Shown here: positions 8,136 through 17,453 of the stretch, in pieces
How the letters are laid out: each line of letters starts with the position of its first letter
Numbering within the stretch: position 1 is the first letter of the stretch
Assembly: GCF_000013565.1 (NCBI RefSeq)
Contig: NC_007802.1
Span: 3,534,001 to 3,598,000 of the forward strand
Length of the DNA stretch: 64,000 nucleotides
Source: Jannaschia sp. CCS1
GTDB taxonomy: Bacteria > Pseudomonadota > Alphaproteobacteria > Rhodobacterales > Rhodobacteraceae
Direction: 5' to 3'
Translations under genes and position numbers: made by a program
The notes under the pieces: generated by a model
What the model saw: the letters and a program-made list of their open reading frames with translations, nothing else
Database searches by the model: none
What the model was told of the DNA's origin: nothing

Positions 8136-9091
8136 CGCATCAGGTCGCCAATGACCTGTTCCTGGTTCTCAAGGAACGCCTCGAAGTCATCGCCGGGGTT
8201 GTGGATGTTGACCCAACCGTTGCGGGCGCGGACTTCTTCCCACTCGGGCGTGTCGTACATCGCCGCAATAGCCGCGCGCATGTTGGCGACGGTCTCTTCA
8301 TCCAGACCCGGCGCTGCGAAGAAGCCGCGCCAGTTGACGAATTCCACGTCAACGCCCTGCTCCATCATCGTGGGTGCGTCAGAGCCGTCGATCCGCTCAG
8401 GCGCCGTGACGCCAAGGATGCGCACCTCACCCTGCTCGGCCAGGGCCACGGCCTCGGAGAAGCCGGTGGACAGCGCCTGGATCTCACCGGACAGAAGGCC
8501 CGCCATGGCCGCACCGCCCGCATCATAGGGGATGTAGTTGAAGCCAGTGGGGTCTTCGCCCGCCGCTTCCATCGCCAGCGCCGCCACGAGGTGATCCATA
8601 CCGCCGGGCACGGAGCCGCCGCCAATGGCGAAAGACGTGGCATCGGCGCGGTAGGCGTCGAGCAGGCCGTTCAGATCGGCGATCTCACTGTCAGCGGGCA
8701 CGACCAGCGTCGCGTAATCGCCAATGGTGCCAGCCACAAGCGTCAGGTCCCGGAAGCTTTGCGGGAACACACCCGTCAGCGAGCGGATGACGATGGGGGT
8801 GGAGTTCACCATCATCGTGTTGCCCATGCTGTCGGCGTTCTCGATCATGTGGGCAATTGCCACACCGCCGCCGCCGCCGGACATGTTTTCATAGGATGCC
8901 GTTCCGACAAGGCCCGACTCAGTCAGCGCCTCTCCGGTGCCGCGCGCGGTTCCGTCCCAGCCACCGCCGGCGCCGCCGGGGATCAGAAAGTGAAGCTCGT
9001 CCAGCACCTGGTGGCCATCGGCCTGCGCTGCACCCGAAAACGCCACCATCGCGGCGGCCGCGGTCATCATGACCCGACGCGTAAATGTCAT
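8117..9091 (-). CDS. tctC: Tripartite tricarboxylate transporter substrate-binding protein TctC
   Basis: 324 residues from the ATG at 9091, preceded by an excellent GGAGGA site. The signal peptide is MTFTRRVMMTAAAAMVAFSGAAQA, cut before DGHQ. The mature protein has the Bug/TctC fold cues FLIPGGAGGGWDGTARG near the start, SVPGGMDHLVAALAME and YDAGGAAMAGLLSGEIQALSTG in the middle, and VEFVNWRGFFAAPG later. It should bind a carboxylate in the periplasm and pass it to TctAB. It heads the tctCBA operon and diverges from the secreted protein gene at 9296. The TctD/TctE pair further along is the probable regulator. Confidence 0.93.
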   Translation of the reverse strand: MTFTRRVMMTAAAAMVAFSGAAQADGHQVLDELHFLIPGGAGGGWDGTARGTGEALTESGLVGTASYENMSGGGGGVAIAHMIENADSMGNTMMVNSTPIVIRSLTGVFPQSFRDLTLVAGTIGDYATLVVPADSEIADLNGLLDAYRADATSFAIGGGSVPGGMDHLVAALAMEAAGEDPTGFNYIPYDAGGAAMAGLLSGEIQALSTGFSEAVALAEQGEVRILGVTAPERIDGSDAPTMMEQGVDVEFVNWRGFFAAPGLDEETVANMRAAIAAMYDTPEWEEVRARNGWVNIHNPGDDFEAFLENQEQVIGDLMRTLGFL

Positions 9092-9295
9092 TGGTAGTCC
9101 TCCCATTTGACAGGCGGTCGTCCGCCGCCCATGCACAACCATGGCACGAAAAGCTGACACGGGCCTGACACGGGGATTGGGAGGGGGTCCAACGCGCTGC
9201 ACCCTGCCCCGAGCACGCCACAAACGATCCTCAAAATAGTCAAAGCAGCAGATTTTACTGGCCGCTCATTTGTTTTCCTACCGGAGTTTGCCTCT

Positions 9296-10636
9296 GTGAT
9301 CCGAGCGACACGTGCCCTGACCGTAACCGCAGTTGCTTTGGCGGGTTTGACACTGACGCCCTCATACTCCGGGGCGCAGACCAGCGCAGAGGCGATCTCG
9401 GCAATCACCACGGCAGAGTTTCAGCGCCGCCTGGAGGTGTGCCTTGGCAGTGAGGATTGGTTGCGCGAGGCGTGTCTTGAGGCATTGCAGTCAGTAGACC
9501 TCGACACCCCCAGCACGAACATCCCCAGCACGGACACCGCGGTGGCAGAACCCGCGCTAGATGGCGCTGTGGACGAGTTGCACCTGGTTGGCATCTATGA
9601 GCCGCGCGATGTGCGCGTCGAGGGCCAGCCTGTCCGCCGAGGCGAGGTGGCCGTTGCGGTCGACCGGCCCGGCCAGTCCGTGGCCCTTGTGCTTCAGTCC
9701 TACGATCCGGTGCAATGGGCGATCACGGCCAGCGCCGACACGCATGTCGCGCGCATTATCATCGGCGGGCATGGCTCGGCCCGCTCGGACGTGTCGCTGA
9801 ACGGGCAACAAGCCATGTTCGAGCGCGCAGTCCTACCCGTGGCTTTCGAGATGGAAGGCCCCAGTTTTCAGTCCTTCCACGAGGCGGCCTACACGCTTGT
9901 CGAGATGTCCAATGCCGATAGCTTCCACGGCGCATACACTGCACCCGCGGCGGGCTTCACCATAGCTCGTGCGCCGGGCATCAGCACCCGTGCAGAGGCC
10001 CAAACCGCGCTTTTGCAAAGCGCACGGGACCGCGCAACCCTTAGCCCGGCCTTGCAGAACGTCCTGTCCGGCGTGGCACCCATTGCCGCCGCCGATTGGC
10101 GATTTACCACTGATGGGTTCGTTGGCGTCAACACGGATAGAGTTGCCGTCAGCTATGATATTCCGCTGGAGGTACCGGATATCAGCTGGCCCATGGGGGT
10201 CGCGCACGACCCAGAAGGCCAAATGCTATGGGGCGTAACCTTGGGCGGCGAGGGCTACCTTTATGAATACGACATCGCGCGCGATAGCTGGCTGGTCTGG
10301 AGTATGAATCGCTATGACGCAGGCGGGTTGATCTTCGATGCTGCCAGCAATCGCCTGATTGCAACGCCCGACGCCCATGGCGGGCGCGGATACATGGTGA
10401 TAGACCGGCGCGCCAACGTGGTGGCCTCCGTCAACGTACCGCTGTCGGCCTACCCGGGCCTGCGCAACACGTTCGACGCAGGCAACGGCCCGGCACCCTC
10501 CCTTGTGCCTTTGGCCATCGATGGCACGCAGCTTTTGGTTCGGCCCAGTTTCCGGCGCATAGGCGCCCCATCCGGGGACGCCGCTTTGACGTATCTGGTG
10601 GATTTGTCTGACGGATCGGTTGAGCTGATCCGCTAG
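9296..10636 (+). CDS. Secreted or periplasmic protein of unknown function
   Basis: 446 residues from a GTG start at 9296. The first 28 residues form a clear Sec signal peptide (TRALTVTAVALAGLTLTPSYSGA). I do not recognise the family. The C-terminal half (about 290-440) reads as repeated short strands, for example GVAHDPEGQMLWGVTLGGEGYLYEYD and GGLIFDAASNRLIATPDAHG, which resembles blades of a small beta-propeller. Two cysteines near residues 49 and 60 (CLGSEDWLREACLE) could form a disulfide. It lies between tctC (divergent) and tctD (same strand, 87 bases on), so a role near the periplasmic face of the transport or sensing system is possible. Confidence 0.75.
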   Translation: MIRATRALTVTAVALAGLTLTPSYSGAQTSAEAISAITTAEFQRRLEVCLGSEDWLREACLEALQSVDLDTPSTNIPSTDTAVAEPALDGAVDELHLVGIYEPRDVRVEGQPVRRGEVAVAVDRPGQSVALVLQSYDPVQWAITASADTHVARIIIGGHGSARSDVSLNGQQAMFERAVLPVAFEMEGPSFQSFHEAAYTLVEMSNADSFHGAYTAPAAGFTIARAPGISTRAEAQTALLQSARDRATLSPALQNVLSGVAPIAAADWRFTTDGFVGVNTDRVAVSYDIPLEVPDISWPMGVAHDPEGQMLWGVTLGGEGYLYEYDIARDSWLVWSMNRYDAGGLIFDAASNRLIATPDAHGGRGYMVIDRRANVVASVNVPLSAYPGLRNTFDAGNGPAPSLVPLAIDGTQLLVRPSFRRIGAPSGDAALTYLVDLSDGSVELIR

Positions 10637-10723
10637 GGCCACATCTGCGACGGCATTGCCAAAGCTTGCAACGCCACTTGCGCCCCGGTTTCGACCCCGG
10701 CACGTTACGTGGCGGAGGAGCCC

Positions 10724-11383
10724 ATGCGATTTCTGTTGGTCGAAGATAATGCGGAACTAGCGGATTCAGTCGTGCAGCGGCTGGGGCTGGACGGCCACGC
10801 CGTCGACCACGCAGGCACGCTGGCCGAGGCGGAGGATTGCCTGGCCGTCGCCGAATACGACCTGATCCTGCTGGACGTGATGCTGCCCGACGGCGACGGG
10901 CGCGACAGGCTGGCCACCTGGCGGGGGCGCTTGGAGACGCCGGTGATCGTGCTGACCGCGCGCAGCCAGATCAGTGACCGGGTGGGCGCGCTGGATCAGG
11001 GCGCCGATGACTACCTGACCAAGCCGTTTGATTTCAGCGAGTTGGAGGCGCGGTGCCGCGCGGTCCTGCGCCGTCGCGGCGGCGCTGCGAAGAATGAGGT
11101 TACTCTTGGCGACGCAGTCTTTGACCCCACCGCAGGGACCCTGCGCGCGGGCGAACAGGTCGTGGACCTGCGCAACCGGGAGATCCGGCTGTTGGAGGTC
11201 TTCGCGCGCAACCCCGGCCATATCCTGTCCAAATCCCAGCTGATGGATCGGCTGTTTTCCCATGACGCAGACGTCACCGAGAATGCGATTGAGGTCTATG
11301 TCGGGCGTTTGCGGCGCAAGCTGGACGAGGTCGGCGTGAAGATCGAAACGGTGCGCGGGGCGGGCTACCGGATCAGCCGATGA
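10724..11383 (+). CDS. tctD: OmpR-family response regulator, TctD-like
   Basis: 219 residues from the ATG at 10724, which follows GGCGGAGGAG; the GTG five codons earlier lies inside that site. The receiver domain has the acidic pair in LLVEDNAEL, phospho-acceptor Asp51 in LILLDVMLPDG, and the conserved lysine in DYLTKPFDF. A C-terminal winged helix (about 130-219) includes NREIRLLEVFARNPGHILSKSQL and YVGRLRRKLDE. It overlaps the kinase gene by ATGA, so the two are coupled. Neighbouring tctCBA makes that operon the most likely target, as in classical TctD/TctE systems. Confidence 0.92.
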   Translation: MRFLLVEDNAELADSVVQRLGLDGHAVDHAGTLAEAEDCLAVAEYDLILLDVMLPDGDGRDRLATWRGRLETPVIVLTARSQISDRVGALDQGADDYLTKPFDFSELEARCRAVLRRRGGAAKNEVTLGDAVFDPTAGTLRAGEQVVDLRNREIRLLEVFARNPGHILSKSQLMDRLFSHDADVTENAIEVYVGRLRRKLDEVGVKIETVRGAGYRISR

Positions 11384-12750
11384 GCGTTCAACCGGGCTGG
11401 CCCATCGCGCGGAAACTAACGATGTTTCTGGCAGGGATCGTGGCGCTTCTGGCGTTGGTCAGCTGGGGGATGGTGACGTCGTTCGCACGGGAAGCGGCGG
11501 GGCGGACGCAGGACAACGTTCTTGCGGCCTCGGCCACATCTATCGCCGAAACGCTACGGTCGGAGGGGGGAGAGGTGCGGCTGGAACTGCCCTATGCGGC
11601 CTTCTCCATGCTCGGCGCGATCAGCGAGGACAGGGTGTTCTACCGCGTGGCGACGGGCGATGAGGTGCTGACCGGCTACGCGGATCTGGACGGGCCGGAC
11701 GTGGCCCCGGGAGAGGTCCGGTTTGCGACGCTCAGCTACCGCGACGCCCCGGTACGTGTCGTCTCTGTCATGCGGGTGATCTTGTCCGACGGGGAAGCGG
11801 TGCCCATCACGGTCACGCTGGCGCAAACCCGTGACGGCGTGCAGGGGATCGCGGCGGGGCTGTCGCGGCAGGCGGCGGTTCTGTCAGTCGTCGTGTTCCT
11901 GCTGGCCGTGGGCCTGTCGGCCTATGCGGTCCGGCGGTCCCTGCAACCGCTCAACACCATGGCCCAGAACGTGGCCACGCGCGGGCCATCCGACCTGCGG
12001 CCCTTGCGGCGGCGTGGCCCGCCGGAGCTGATGCCGCTGGTGGGTGCGTTGAACCGGCTGATGGAGCGCCTGGGCGGGTCGATCAAACGGTCCGAAGATT
12101 TCATCGCCGAGGCCGCCCACAGAGTGCGCACACCGCTGGCCATCGTGCGCACGCAGGCCGAGATTGCCCTGCATTCGGTGGAGGAGGAGGCGCAGAAGCA
12201 GACGCTGCGCCGGGTGATCCGGGCGGTGGACGATTCCTCCCGCTCCGCCTCGCAGCTTTTGGACCACGCCATGGTGTCCTTCCGGGCCGATGATCTGACG
12301 CGCGAACGGGTGGATCTGGCGGGGTTGGCCCAAGGGGTGGCCGATGCACTGCGACCCACGGCAGAGATGAAGGACATCGACATCGCGATGGATCTGGACC
12401 GCGCGGCAGTCGAAGGCGACGCGATCCTGCTGCAGAACGCCCTGCGCAACGTGTTGGACAACGCCATCAAATATTCGCCTGCCGAGACGGTCGTGCACGT
12501 CGATGTGGCGGCACAGGACGGCGAGGCGCTGGTACGGGTGAGCGACCAGGGCGCGGGCTTCGGGGACGGCCCGGCCGCACATCTGGCAGAGCGGTTCACG
12601 CGCGGGGACAAGGTGGAGGGGATCGTCGGATCGGGCCTTGGCCTGACCATCGCGGACGAGGCGCTGCGCGCCCATGGCGGGCGGCTCGAACTGGGGTGTT
12701 CAGACGAAGGGAGCGGGGCATGTGTGCGGCTGATATTGCCTGCGGCCTGA
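11380..12750 (+). CDS. tctE: Sensor histidine kinase, TctE-like
   Basis: 456 residues. Two membrane helices, at about 12-34 and 168-186, flank a periplasmic sensor of about 130 residues. After the second helix comes a HAMP-like linker, then the HisKA H-box EDFIAEAAHRVRTPLA with the phospho-accepting histidine near 247, the N-box NALRNVLDNAIKY near 352, and the G-boxes VSDQGAGFGDG and GSGLGLTIADEALRAHGG. It is an inner-membrane kinase that should phosphorylate the regulator encoded just upstream. The downstream binding-protein gene overlaps its 3' end by 31 bases, giving a three-gene translationally coupled operon. Confidence 0.92.
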   Translation: MSVQPGWPIARKLTMFLAGIVALLALVSWGMVTSFAREAAGRTQDNVLAASATSIAETLRSEGGEVRLELPYAAFSMLGAISEDRVFYRVATGDEVLTGYADLDGPDVAPGEVRFATLSYRDAPVRVVSVMRVILSDGEAVPITVTLAQTRDGVQGIAAGLSRQAAVLSVVVFLLAVGLSAYAVRRSLQPLNTMAQNVATRGPSDLRPLRRRGPPELMPLVGALNRLMERLGGSIKRSEDFIAEAAHRVRTPLAIVRTQAEIALHSVEEEAQKQTLRRVIRAVDDSSRSASQLLDHAMVSFRADDLTRERVDLAGLAQGVADALRPTAEMKDIDIAMDLDRAAVEGDAILLQNALRNVLDNAIKYSPAETVVHVDVAAQDGEALVRVSDQGAGFGDGPAAHLAERFTRGDKVEGIVGSGLGLTIADEALRAHGGRLELGCSDEGSGACVRLILPAA

Positions 12751-13796
12751 GGCGCGCCTTCGGCGCTGTTCTGTTAGCCGCCTTCGGCGCGCTCCTCCTC
12801 GCTCCGCTCCTCGCAGCGGCGGTGAACGCGCAGGACTACGAGATTGAGGATCGCCGGGAGTATCCCGGGACGGGCGCGGCTTTGCTGCGGGTGATCTCCA
12901 CCGCTGATCTGGATGTGTTCGAGCCGTTTTTGCTGCGTTTTCAAGAGGGCAACCCGGAGGTAGGCATTGATTACATCGCCGTCTCCTCGGCCGAGCTGAA
13001 CCGTGCGATCCGGGGCGGGGCGGCGTTTGATCTGGCGCTGTCGTCGGCCATGGATCTGCAATTCACGCTGGCCAATGACGGCTACGCCCAAAGCTATGCC
13101 AGCAGCGTCACGGCGGGCCTGCCCGATTGGGCGCGGTGGAACGACCAGCTATTCGCCTTCACCGCAGAACCCGCGGTAATCGTCATCAACGAGGCGCGAT
13201 TTGAGGGCTTGCCCCTGCCCCGCACCCGCGCGGAACTGGTGACGCTTCTGCGCGACAACGCGGACCGGTTCGCGGGCCGGTTGGGGACCTATGATTTGCG
13301 CGCCTCGGGCCTTGGGTATCTGTTCGCAACCCAGGAGGCGCGGTCGTCCGACGCCTATTGGCGGTTGACGGAGGTGATGGGGCGGCTGGATGCGCAGCTT
13401 TACTGCTGCTCCAGCCAGATGATCGACGCGGTGGCCAGCGGGGAGTTGGCGCTGGCCTACAACGTCCTGGGCTCCTATGCGGCGCAGCGGCTGAACACGG
13501 ACGCGGGCCTTGCGGTGCTGCCGTTCGAGGACTTCGCCAATGTCATGCTGCGCACGGCGTTGATCCCAGCGACCGCGACCGAAGTGGACGCAGCCGGGGC
13601 CATGCTGGACGCGTTGCTGCGCGAAGGGATGGGAGAGGGCTCTGCCGCGCCGGTCCTGCCCCCCCTGCAATCGCGCGACGACGCCGAGGGGTCGCCCTTC
13701 GGGCCGATCCGCCTGGGGCCGGCCCTGATGGTCTACCTGGATCGGCTGAACCGGGAGAGCTTTCTCGCCGCCTGGGACGCAGCGATGGAACAGTAA
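12720..13796 (+). CDS. Periplasmic (ABC-type) substrate-binding protein in the tctDE operon
   Basis: 358 residues from the ATG at 12720 (AAGGGAGC upstream). The N-terminus is a long signal sequence, hydrophobic from about residue 9 to 35 and ending in AVNAQ. The mature part is like iron/putrescine/thiamine-type extracellular solute-binding proteins: RVISTADLDVFEPFLLRFQ, then IDYIAVSSAELNRAIRGGAAFDLALS and LALAYNVLGSYAAQ. There are no permease or ATPase genes nearby. Being fused to the tctDE operon by overlap, it more likely serves as a periplasmic ligand detector for the kinase than as a transporter part. That role is inferred from context. Confidence 0.82.
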   Translation: MCAADIACGLRRAFGAVLLAAFGALLLAPLLAAAVNAQDYEIEDRREYPGTGAALLRVISTADLDVFEPFLLRFQEGNPEVGIDYIAVSSAELNRAIRGGAAFDLALSSAMDLQFTLANDGYAQSYASSVTAGLPDWARWNDQLFAFTAEPAVIVINEARFEGLPLPRTRAELVTLLRDNADRFAGRLGTYDLRASGLGYLFATQEARSSDAYWRLTEVMGRLDAQLYCCSSQMIDAVASGELALAYNVLGSYAAQRLNTDAGLAVLPFEDFANVMLRTALIPATATEVDAAGAMLDALLREGMGEGSAAPVLPPLQSRDDAEGSPFGPIRLGPALMVYLDRLNRESFLAAWDAAMEQ

Positions 13797-13906
13797 CGCA
13801 CCTTCGGTGCAACTGCTCAACGCACCTTCGGTGCAACTGCTCAACGCACCTGCGGTGCAACTGCTCAACGCACCTGCGGTGCAACTGCTCAACGCACCTG
13901 CGGTGC
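13795..13906. repeat. 24-bp tandem repeat array; each unit encodes a small hairpin
   Basis: About 4.7 copies of a 24-base unit begin exactly at the stop codon of the preceding gene. Each unit has a palindromic core GCACC-TTC-GGTGC (units 1-2) or GCACC-TGC-GGTGC (units 3-5), at 13798-13810, 13822-13834, 13846-13858, 13870-13882 and 13894-13906, joined by AACTGCTCAAC. In the first two units the loop is C(UUCG)G-like, an exceptionally stable tetraloop. The array lies between convergent genes (binding protein and putA). The words GATGGAACAG flank both ends, suggesting the array arose by duplication. It could act as a bidirectional terminator or 3'-end protector. Confidence 0.85.
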
Positions 13907-13921
13907 GATGGAACAGCGGGC

Positions 13922-16900
13922 CTAAGCCACAGCCGCCAGCAGCGCCGCATTGCCGCCCGCCGCCGTGGTGTCGATGCAGGTATGCCGTTCCAGGATCAGG
14001 CGCGGCTTTGGGTCCGCGTCCATGATCAGGGGCAGGATGGGGCCGTCCCTGTCCGCAAGCACCTTGCGATAGGCCCGTGCCGCCGCATCGTCCCCCCAGT
14101 AGATGACCGCATCGAAGGCACGCAAATCGGTGAGCGCGGCGGCGGGCAGGTCGGGCGCGAGGACCGGGGCACAGCCCGTGGCCGTGGCGGCACTGGCCTG
14201 GTCACGGGCGGCGGCGGATCCGGGCCCAAGGCAGAGCACGCGACCCCGGGGATGCGTGGTAAGGCGGTTGGTTTCCCCCGTCGGGCCGGGCAGATCCTGT
14301 GTTGTCAGCGTGCGATCTGCGGGCAGGGCCACGTGCAGGTCATGGGCCGCACCTTCGATATCCGCAGGCGTGCCGGGCGTGCCCTCCCCAAGGGGCGTGC
14401 GGCAAAAGCGCGGCACATAGGACGGCCCACCCGCTTTGGGACCGGTGCCCGAAAGTCCCTGCCCGCCAAAGGGTTGGCTGCCCACGATCGCCCCGATCTG
14501 GTTGCGGTTCACATAGAGGTTGCCTGCCATGATCCGCCCCGTCACATCCGCGATCCGGTCATCGATGCGCGAGTGGATGCCGAAGGTCAGGCCGTAGCCC
14601 GTGGCGTTGATGTCATCGATCACGCGATCCAGGTCGCTGGACTTGAACGTGGCGACGTGGAGGACCGGGCCGAAGATCTCCTCGGACATATCCGCGATGG
14701 AGGTGACGCGGATCGCGGTGGGCGCAATGAACGTGCCGAGAACGGGCGCAGTGCCCTCATGCAGGATGCGCCCGTCAGCGCGGGCTGTCGCGATATGTGC
14801 GGCGATCCCGGCCTGGGCACGAGCATCGATGACAGGGCCAATGTCGTTGGCCAAGGGCCAGGCATCGCCAAGGGACAACTCGTCCATTGCGCCATAAAGC
14901 GCCTTGAGGAAGGCGGGCGCGATGTCTTTCTGCACGTACAGGCAGCGCAGGGCAGAACAGCGCTGCCCGGCAGAGCGGAAGGCGGACATCACGACATCTT
15001 TCACCGCCTGTTCCGGCAGGGCGGTGCTGTCGACGATCATCGCATTGAGGCCGCCCGTCTCTGCAATCAATGGCGCGGAAGGCGCAAGGTTCGAGGCCAT
15101 CGCCCGGTGGATCACCTGCGCCGTGGCGGTGGATCCGGTGAAGGCCACGCCGTCGATGCGCGGATCGCTGGTGAGCGCCGCACCGACCGTGCCCCCCTCC
15201 CCCGGCAGAAGTTGGAGAGCGGTTTTGGGAACACCGGCCTCATGCAAAAGCGCCACGGCGCGGGCGGCGATCAGAGGCGTGGCCTCCGCCGGTTTGGCAA
15301 GCACGGCGTTGCCCGCGGCCAGGGCGGCGGAGATCTGCCCGGTGAAAATCGCCAGCGGGAAGTTCCAGGGGCTGATGCACGTGACACGCCCCAAAGCGGG
15401 GTCGGTGAGGTCGTCAATGCGGGCCGCGTAGTAGCGCAGAAAATCAACGGCTTCGCGCAATTCGGCTTCACAATCGGGGAGGGTCTTTCCAGCCTCCCTT
15501 GCGAGCAGGGCAAAGAGCTCAGGCGCGTGGGTTTCGTAGAGATCGGCGGCACGGTTAAGAACGTCGGTGCGGTTCGCCGCGTCCCAGGCCTGTGCCGTTT
15601 CGATGGCGGTTTGCGCATCGCCCGCAGTGGAAAGGGTGACGTACCCGACAAGATCAGAGGGGTCGGCGGGATTGCGGACCTCTTGCGTTTCTCCCATGCC
15701 GCAACCCGCCTGCCATGTCGCCTCGCGGAACGGCGCGCGAGCCGCGTCAAGCGCAGCCAGCGAGGCCGGGTCAGTCAGGTCGATGCCGTGGGAATTGGGA
15801 CGCTCGGGCGCGTAGAGATCACCGGGCAGCGTCACGGGGGTGGCGGGATGGGACAGGGTCAGGAACGGGTCCTCGGCCACAGCCTCGGGTGGCGTATCCT
15901 CATCCATGATCTTGTGCACAAACGACGAATTGGCCCCGTTCTCCAACAGGCGGCGCACCAGGTAGGCGAGCAGATCGCGATGCGCGCCGACGGGGGCATA
16001 GATCTGGCAGCGCGTCATATTGGCCGCACGCACCTGTTCGTGCAGCGCTTCCCCCATGCCGTGGAGGCGCTGGAACTCAAACGCCAGCGGGTCCTCGGCC
16101 ATCTCGATGGTCGCGGCGACGGTGTGGGCGTTGTGGGTGGCGAATTGCGGGTAGATGCGGTCGGTGCGGTCCAGAAGCTGGCGGGCGCAGCAGAGGTAGC
16201 TGACATCCGTCGCGGCCTTGGCGGTGTAGACGGGAAAGCCGGGCAGCCCCGCGACCTGCGCGCGCTTGATTTCCGTGTCCCAATACGCGCCCTTCACCAG
16301 ACGCACCATGATGCGGCGGTCATGGATCTCCGCCAGCGCATAGAGCCAGTCAATCACAGGGGCGCAGCGTTTGCCGTAGGCCTGCACGACCACGCCGAAG
16401 CCGTCCCACCCGGCAAGGCTCTCGTCGCGCAGAACGGCCTCGATCACATCCAACGACAGGTCCAGGCGGTCGGCCTCTTCCGCGTCGATGTTAAAGCCCA
16501 TGCGCGCGGCCTTGGCGGCCTGAGCCAGCTCCAGCACGCGGGGCACGAGTTCCGACAGGACCCGGTCGCGCTGCGCTTCCTCATAGCGCGGGTGCAAGGC
16601 CGAGAGTTTGACGGAGATGCCGGGGTTCTGCCGGATATCATCATGGGTAGCCTGCTTCGCCAAATAGGCGATGGAATCGGCGTAGGAGGCGTAGAATATC
16701 CGCGCCTCGTCCGCTGTCACAGCCGCCTCTCCCAACATGTCATAGCTGTAGGTGTAGCCCTGTGCGGCGCGGTCCCGGCCCCGCTTCATGGCCTCCGCGA
16801 TGGTCTGACCCAGAACGAACTGGTTGCCCATCTCCTTCATCGCGCGGCGGGTGGCTTTGCGGATCACCGGCTCTCCCAACCGTTTGACCGCGCCCTTCAA

Positions 16901-17329
16901 CGTGCCCGCGATGCCTGCGCCGTCCTCATCAGACAACACCCGACCCGTCAGCATCAGCGCCAGGGTGGAGGCATTGACCAACCCGGATTTCGACTTGCCC
17001 CGGTGTCCGGACCATTGGGCGGGCACGATCTTGTCTTCGATCAAGGCATCTACGGTGGCGTCGTCGGGCACGCGCAACAGCGCCTCGGCCAGTCGCATCA
17101 GCGCCAGTCCCTCGGCGGTGGACAGGCCGTATTCGGCCAGAAACACCTCCATCAACCCGCCACGATCCTCTGCCCGGATACTGGCCACCAGACGCGCGGC
17201 GCGGGTGGAAGCGGCCTTGCGCACCGGGGGAGCGATATCATGGGCACTGCGCAGACGGTCGAGGGCGAGGGCGTCATCCTCCAGATGGGCGGAGGCGATG
17301 GCTTGGCGAAAATGCGAGAGATCAGACAT
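13922..17329 (-). CDS. putA: Bifunctional proline dehydrogenase / L-glutamate gamma-semialdehyde dehydrogenase
   Basis: 1135 residues from MSDLSHFRQ at 17329. The PRODH barrel (roughly 60-460) includes KLSALHPRYEEAQRDRV, GFNIDAEEADRLDLSLDV and RLVKGAYWDTEIKRAQ. The aldehyde dehydrogenase domain follows, with CISPWNFPLAIFTGQ, the catalytic-glutamate segment LIAETGGLNAM and the cysteine in SAGQRCSALRC near 790. There is no N-terminal ribbon-helix-helix, so unlike the enterobacterial protein it should not repress itself; the divergent Lrp-type gene supplies control. It oxidises proline to glutamate via P5C with FAD and NAD. The C-terminal 150 residues match the extra domain of longer alphaproteobacterial PutA proteins. 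Confidence 0.97.
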   Translation of the reverse strand: MSDLSHFRQAIASAHLEDDALALDRLRSAHDIAPPVRKAASTRAARLVASIRAEDRGGLMEVFLAEYGLSTAEGLALMRLAEALLRVPDDATVDALIEDKIVPAQWSGHRGKSKSGLVNASTLALMLTGRVLSDEDGAGIAGTLKGAVKRLGEPVIRKATRRAMKEMGNQFVLGQTIAEAMKRGRDRAAQGYTYSYDMLGEAAVTADEARIFYASYADSIAYLAKQATHDDIRQNPGISVKLSALHPRYEEAQRDRVLSELVPRVLELAQAAKAARMGFNIDAEEADRLDLSLDVIEAVLRDESLAGWDGFGVVVQAYGKRCAPVIDWLYALAEIHDRRIMVRLVKGAYWDTEIKRAQVAGLPGFPVYTAKAATDVSYLCCARQLLDRTDRIYPQFATHNAHTVAATIEMAEDPLAFEFQRLHGMGEALHEQVRAANMTRCQIYAPVGAHRDLLAYLVRRLLENGANSSFVHKIMDEDTPPEAVAEDPFLTLSHPATPVTLPGDLYAPERPNSHGIDLTDPASLAALDAARAPFREATWQAGCGMGETQEVRNPADPSDLVGYVTLSTAGDAQTAIETAQAWDAANRTDVLNRAADLYETHAPELFALLAREAGKTLPDCEAELREAVDFLRYYAARIDDLTDPALGRVTCISPWNFPLAIFTGQISAALAAGNAVLAKPAEATPLIAARAVALLHEAGVPKTALQLLPGEGGTVGAALTSDPRIDGVAFTGSTATAQVIHRAMASNLAPSAPLIAETGGLNAMIVDSTALPEQAVKDVVMSAFRSAGQRCSALRCLYVQKDIAPAFLKALYGAMDELSLGDAWPLANDIGPVIDARAQAGIAAHIATARADGRILHEGTAPVLGTFIAPTAIRVTSIADMSEEIFGPVLHVATFKSSDLDRVIDDINATGYGLTFGIHSRIDDRIADVTGRIMAGNLYVNRNQIGAIVGSQPFGGQGLSGTGPKAGGPSYVPRFCRTPLGEGTPGTPADIEGAAHDLHVALPADRTLTTQDLPGPTGETNRLTTHPRGRVLCLGPGSAAARDQASAATATGCAPVLAPDLPAAALTDLRAFDAVIYWGDDAAARAYRKVLADRDGPILPLIMDADPKPRLILERHTCIDTTAAGGNAALLAAVA

Positions 17330-17453
17330 GGGGTGCGGGCTCCGGCCAAGAGGGCTGATCACCGACCTATAGCAGATATTCGATAGGCAGATTGCCCGAG
17401 GAATGGCTATGGGTTATGCATCTGGCCTAAATAATATCCTGAAAGCCGTATTC

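Noticed and set aside
13795-13906. Tandem repeat resembling a CRISPR array
   Set aside because: Units of 24 bases follow each other without unique spacers and no cas genes are nearby; the units are palindromic hairpins.
13358-17386. Very long plus-strand open frame of about 1340 codons opposite putA
   Set aside because: It is the antisense shadow of putA in high-GC DNA; the sequence is Arg/Gly-rich, and the putA domains on the other strand are unambiguous.
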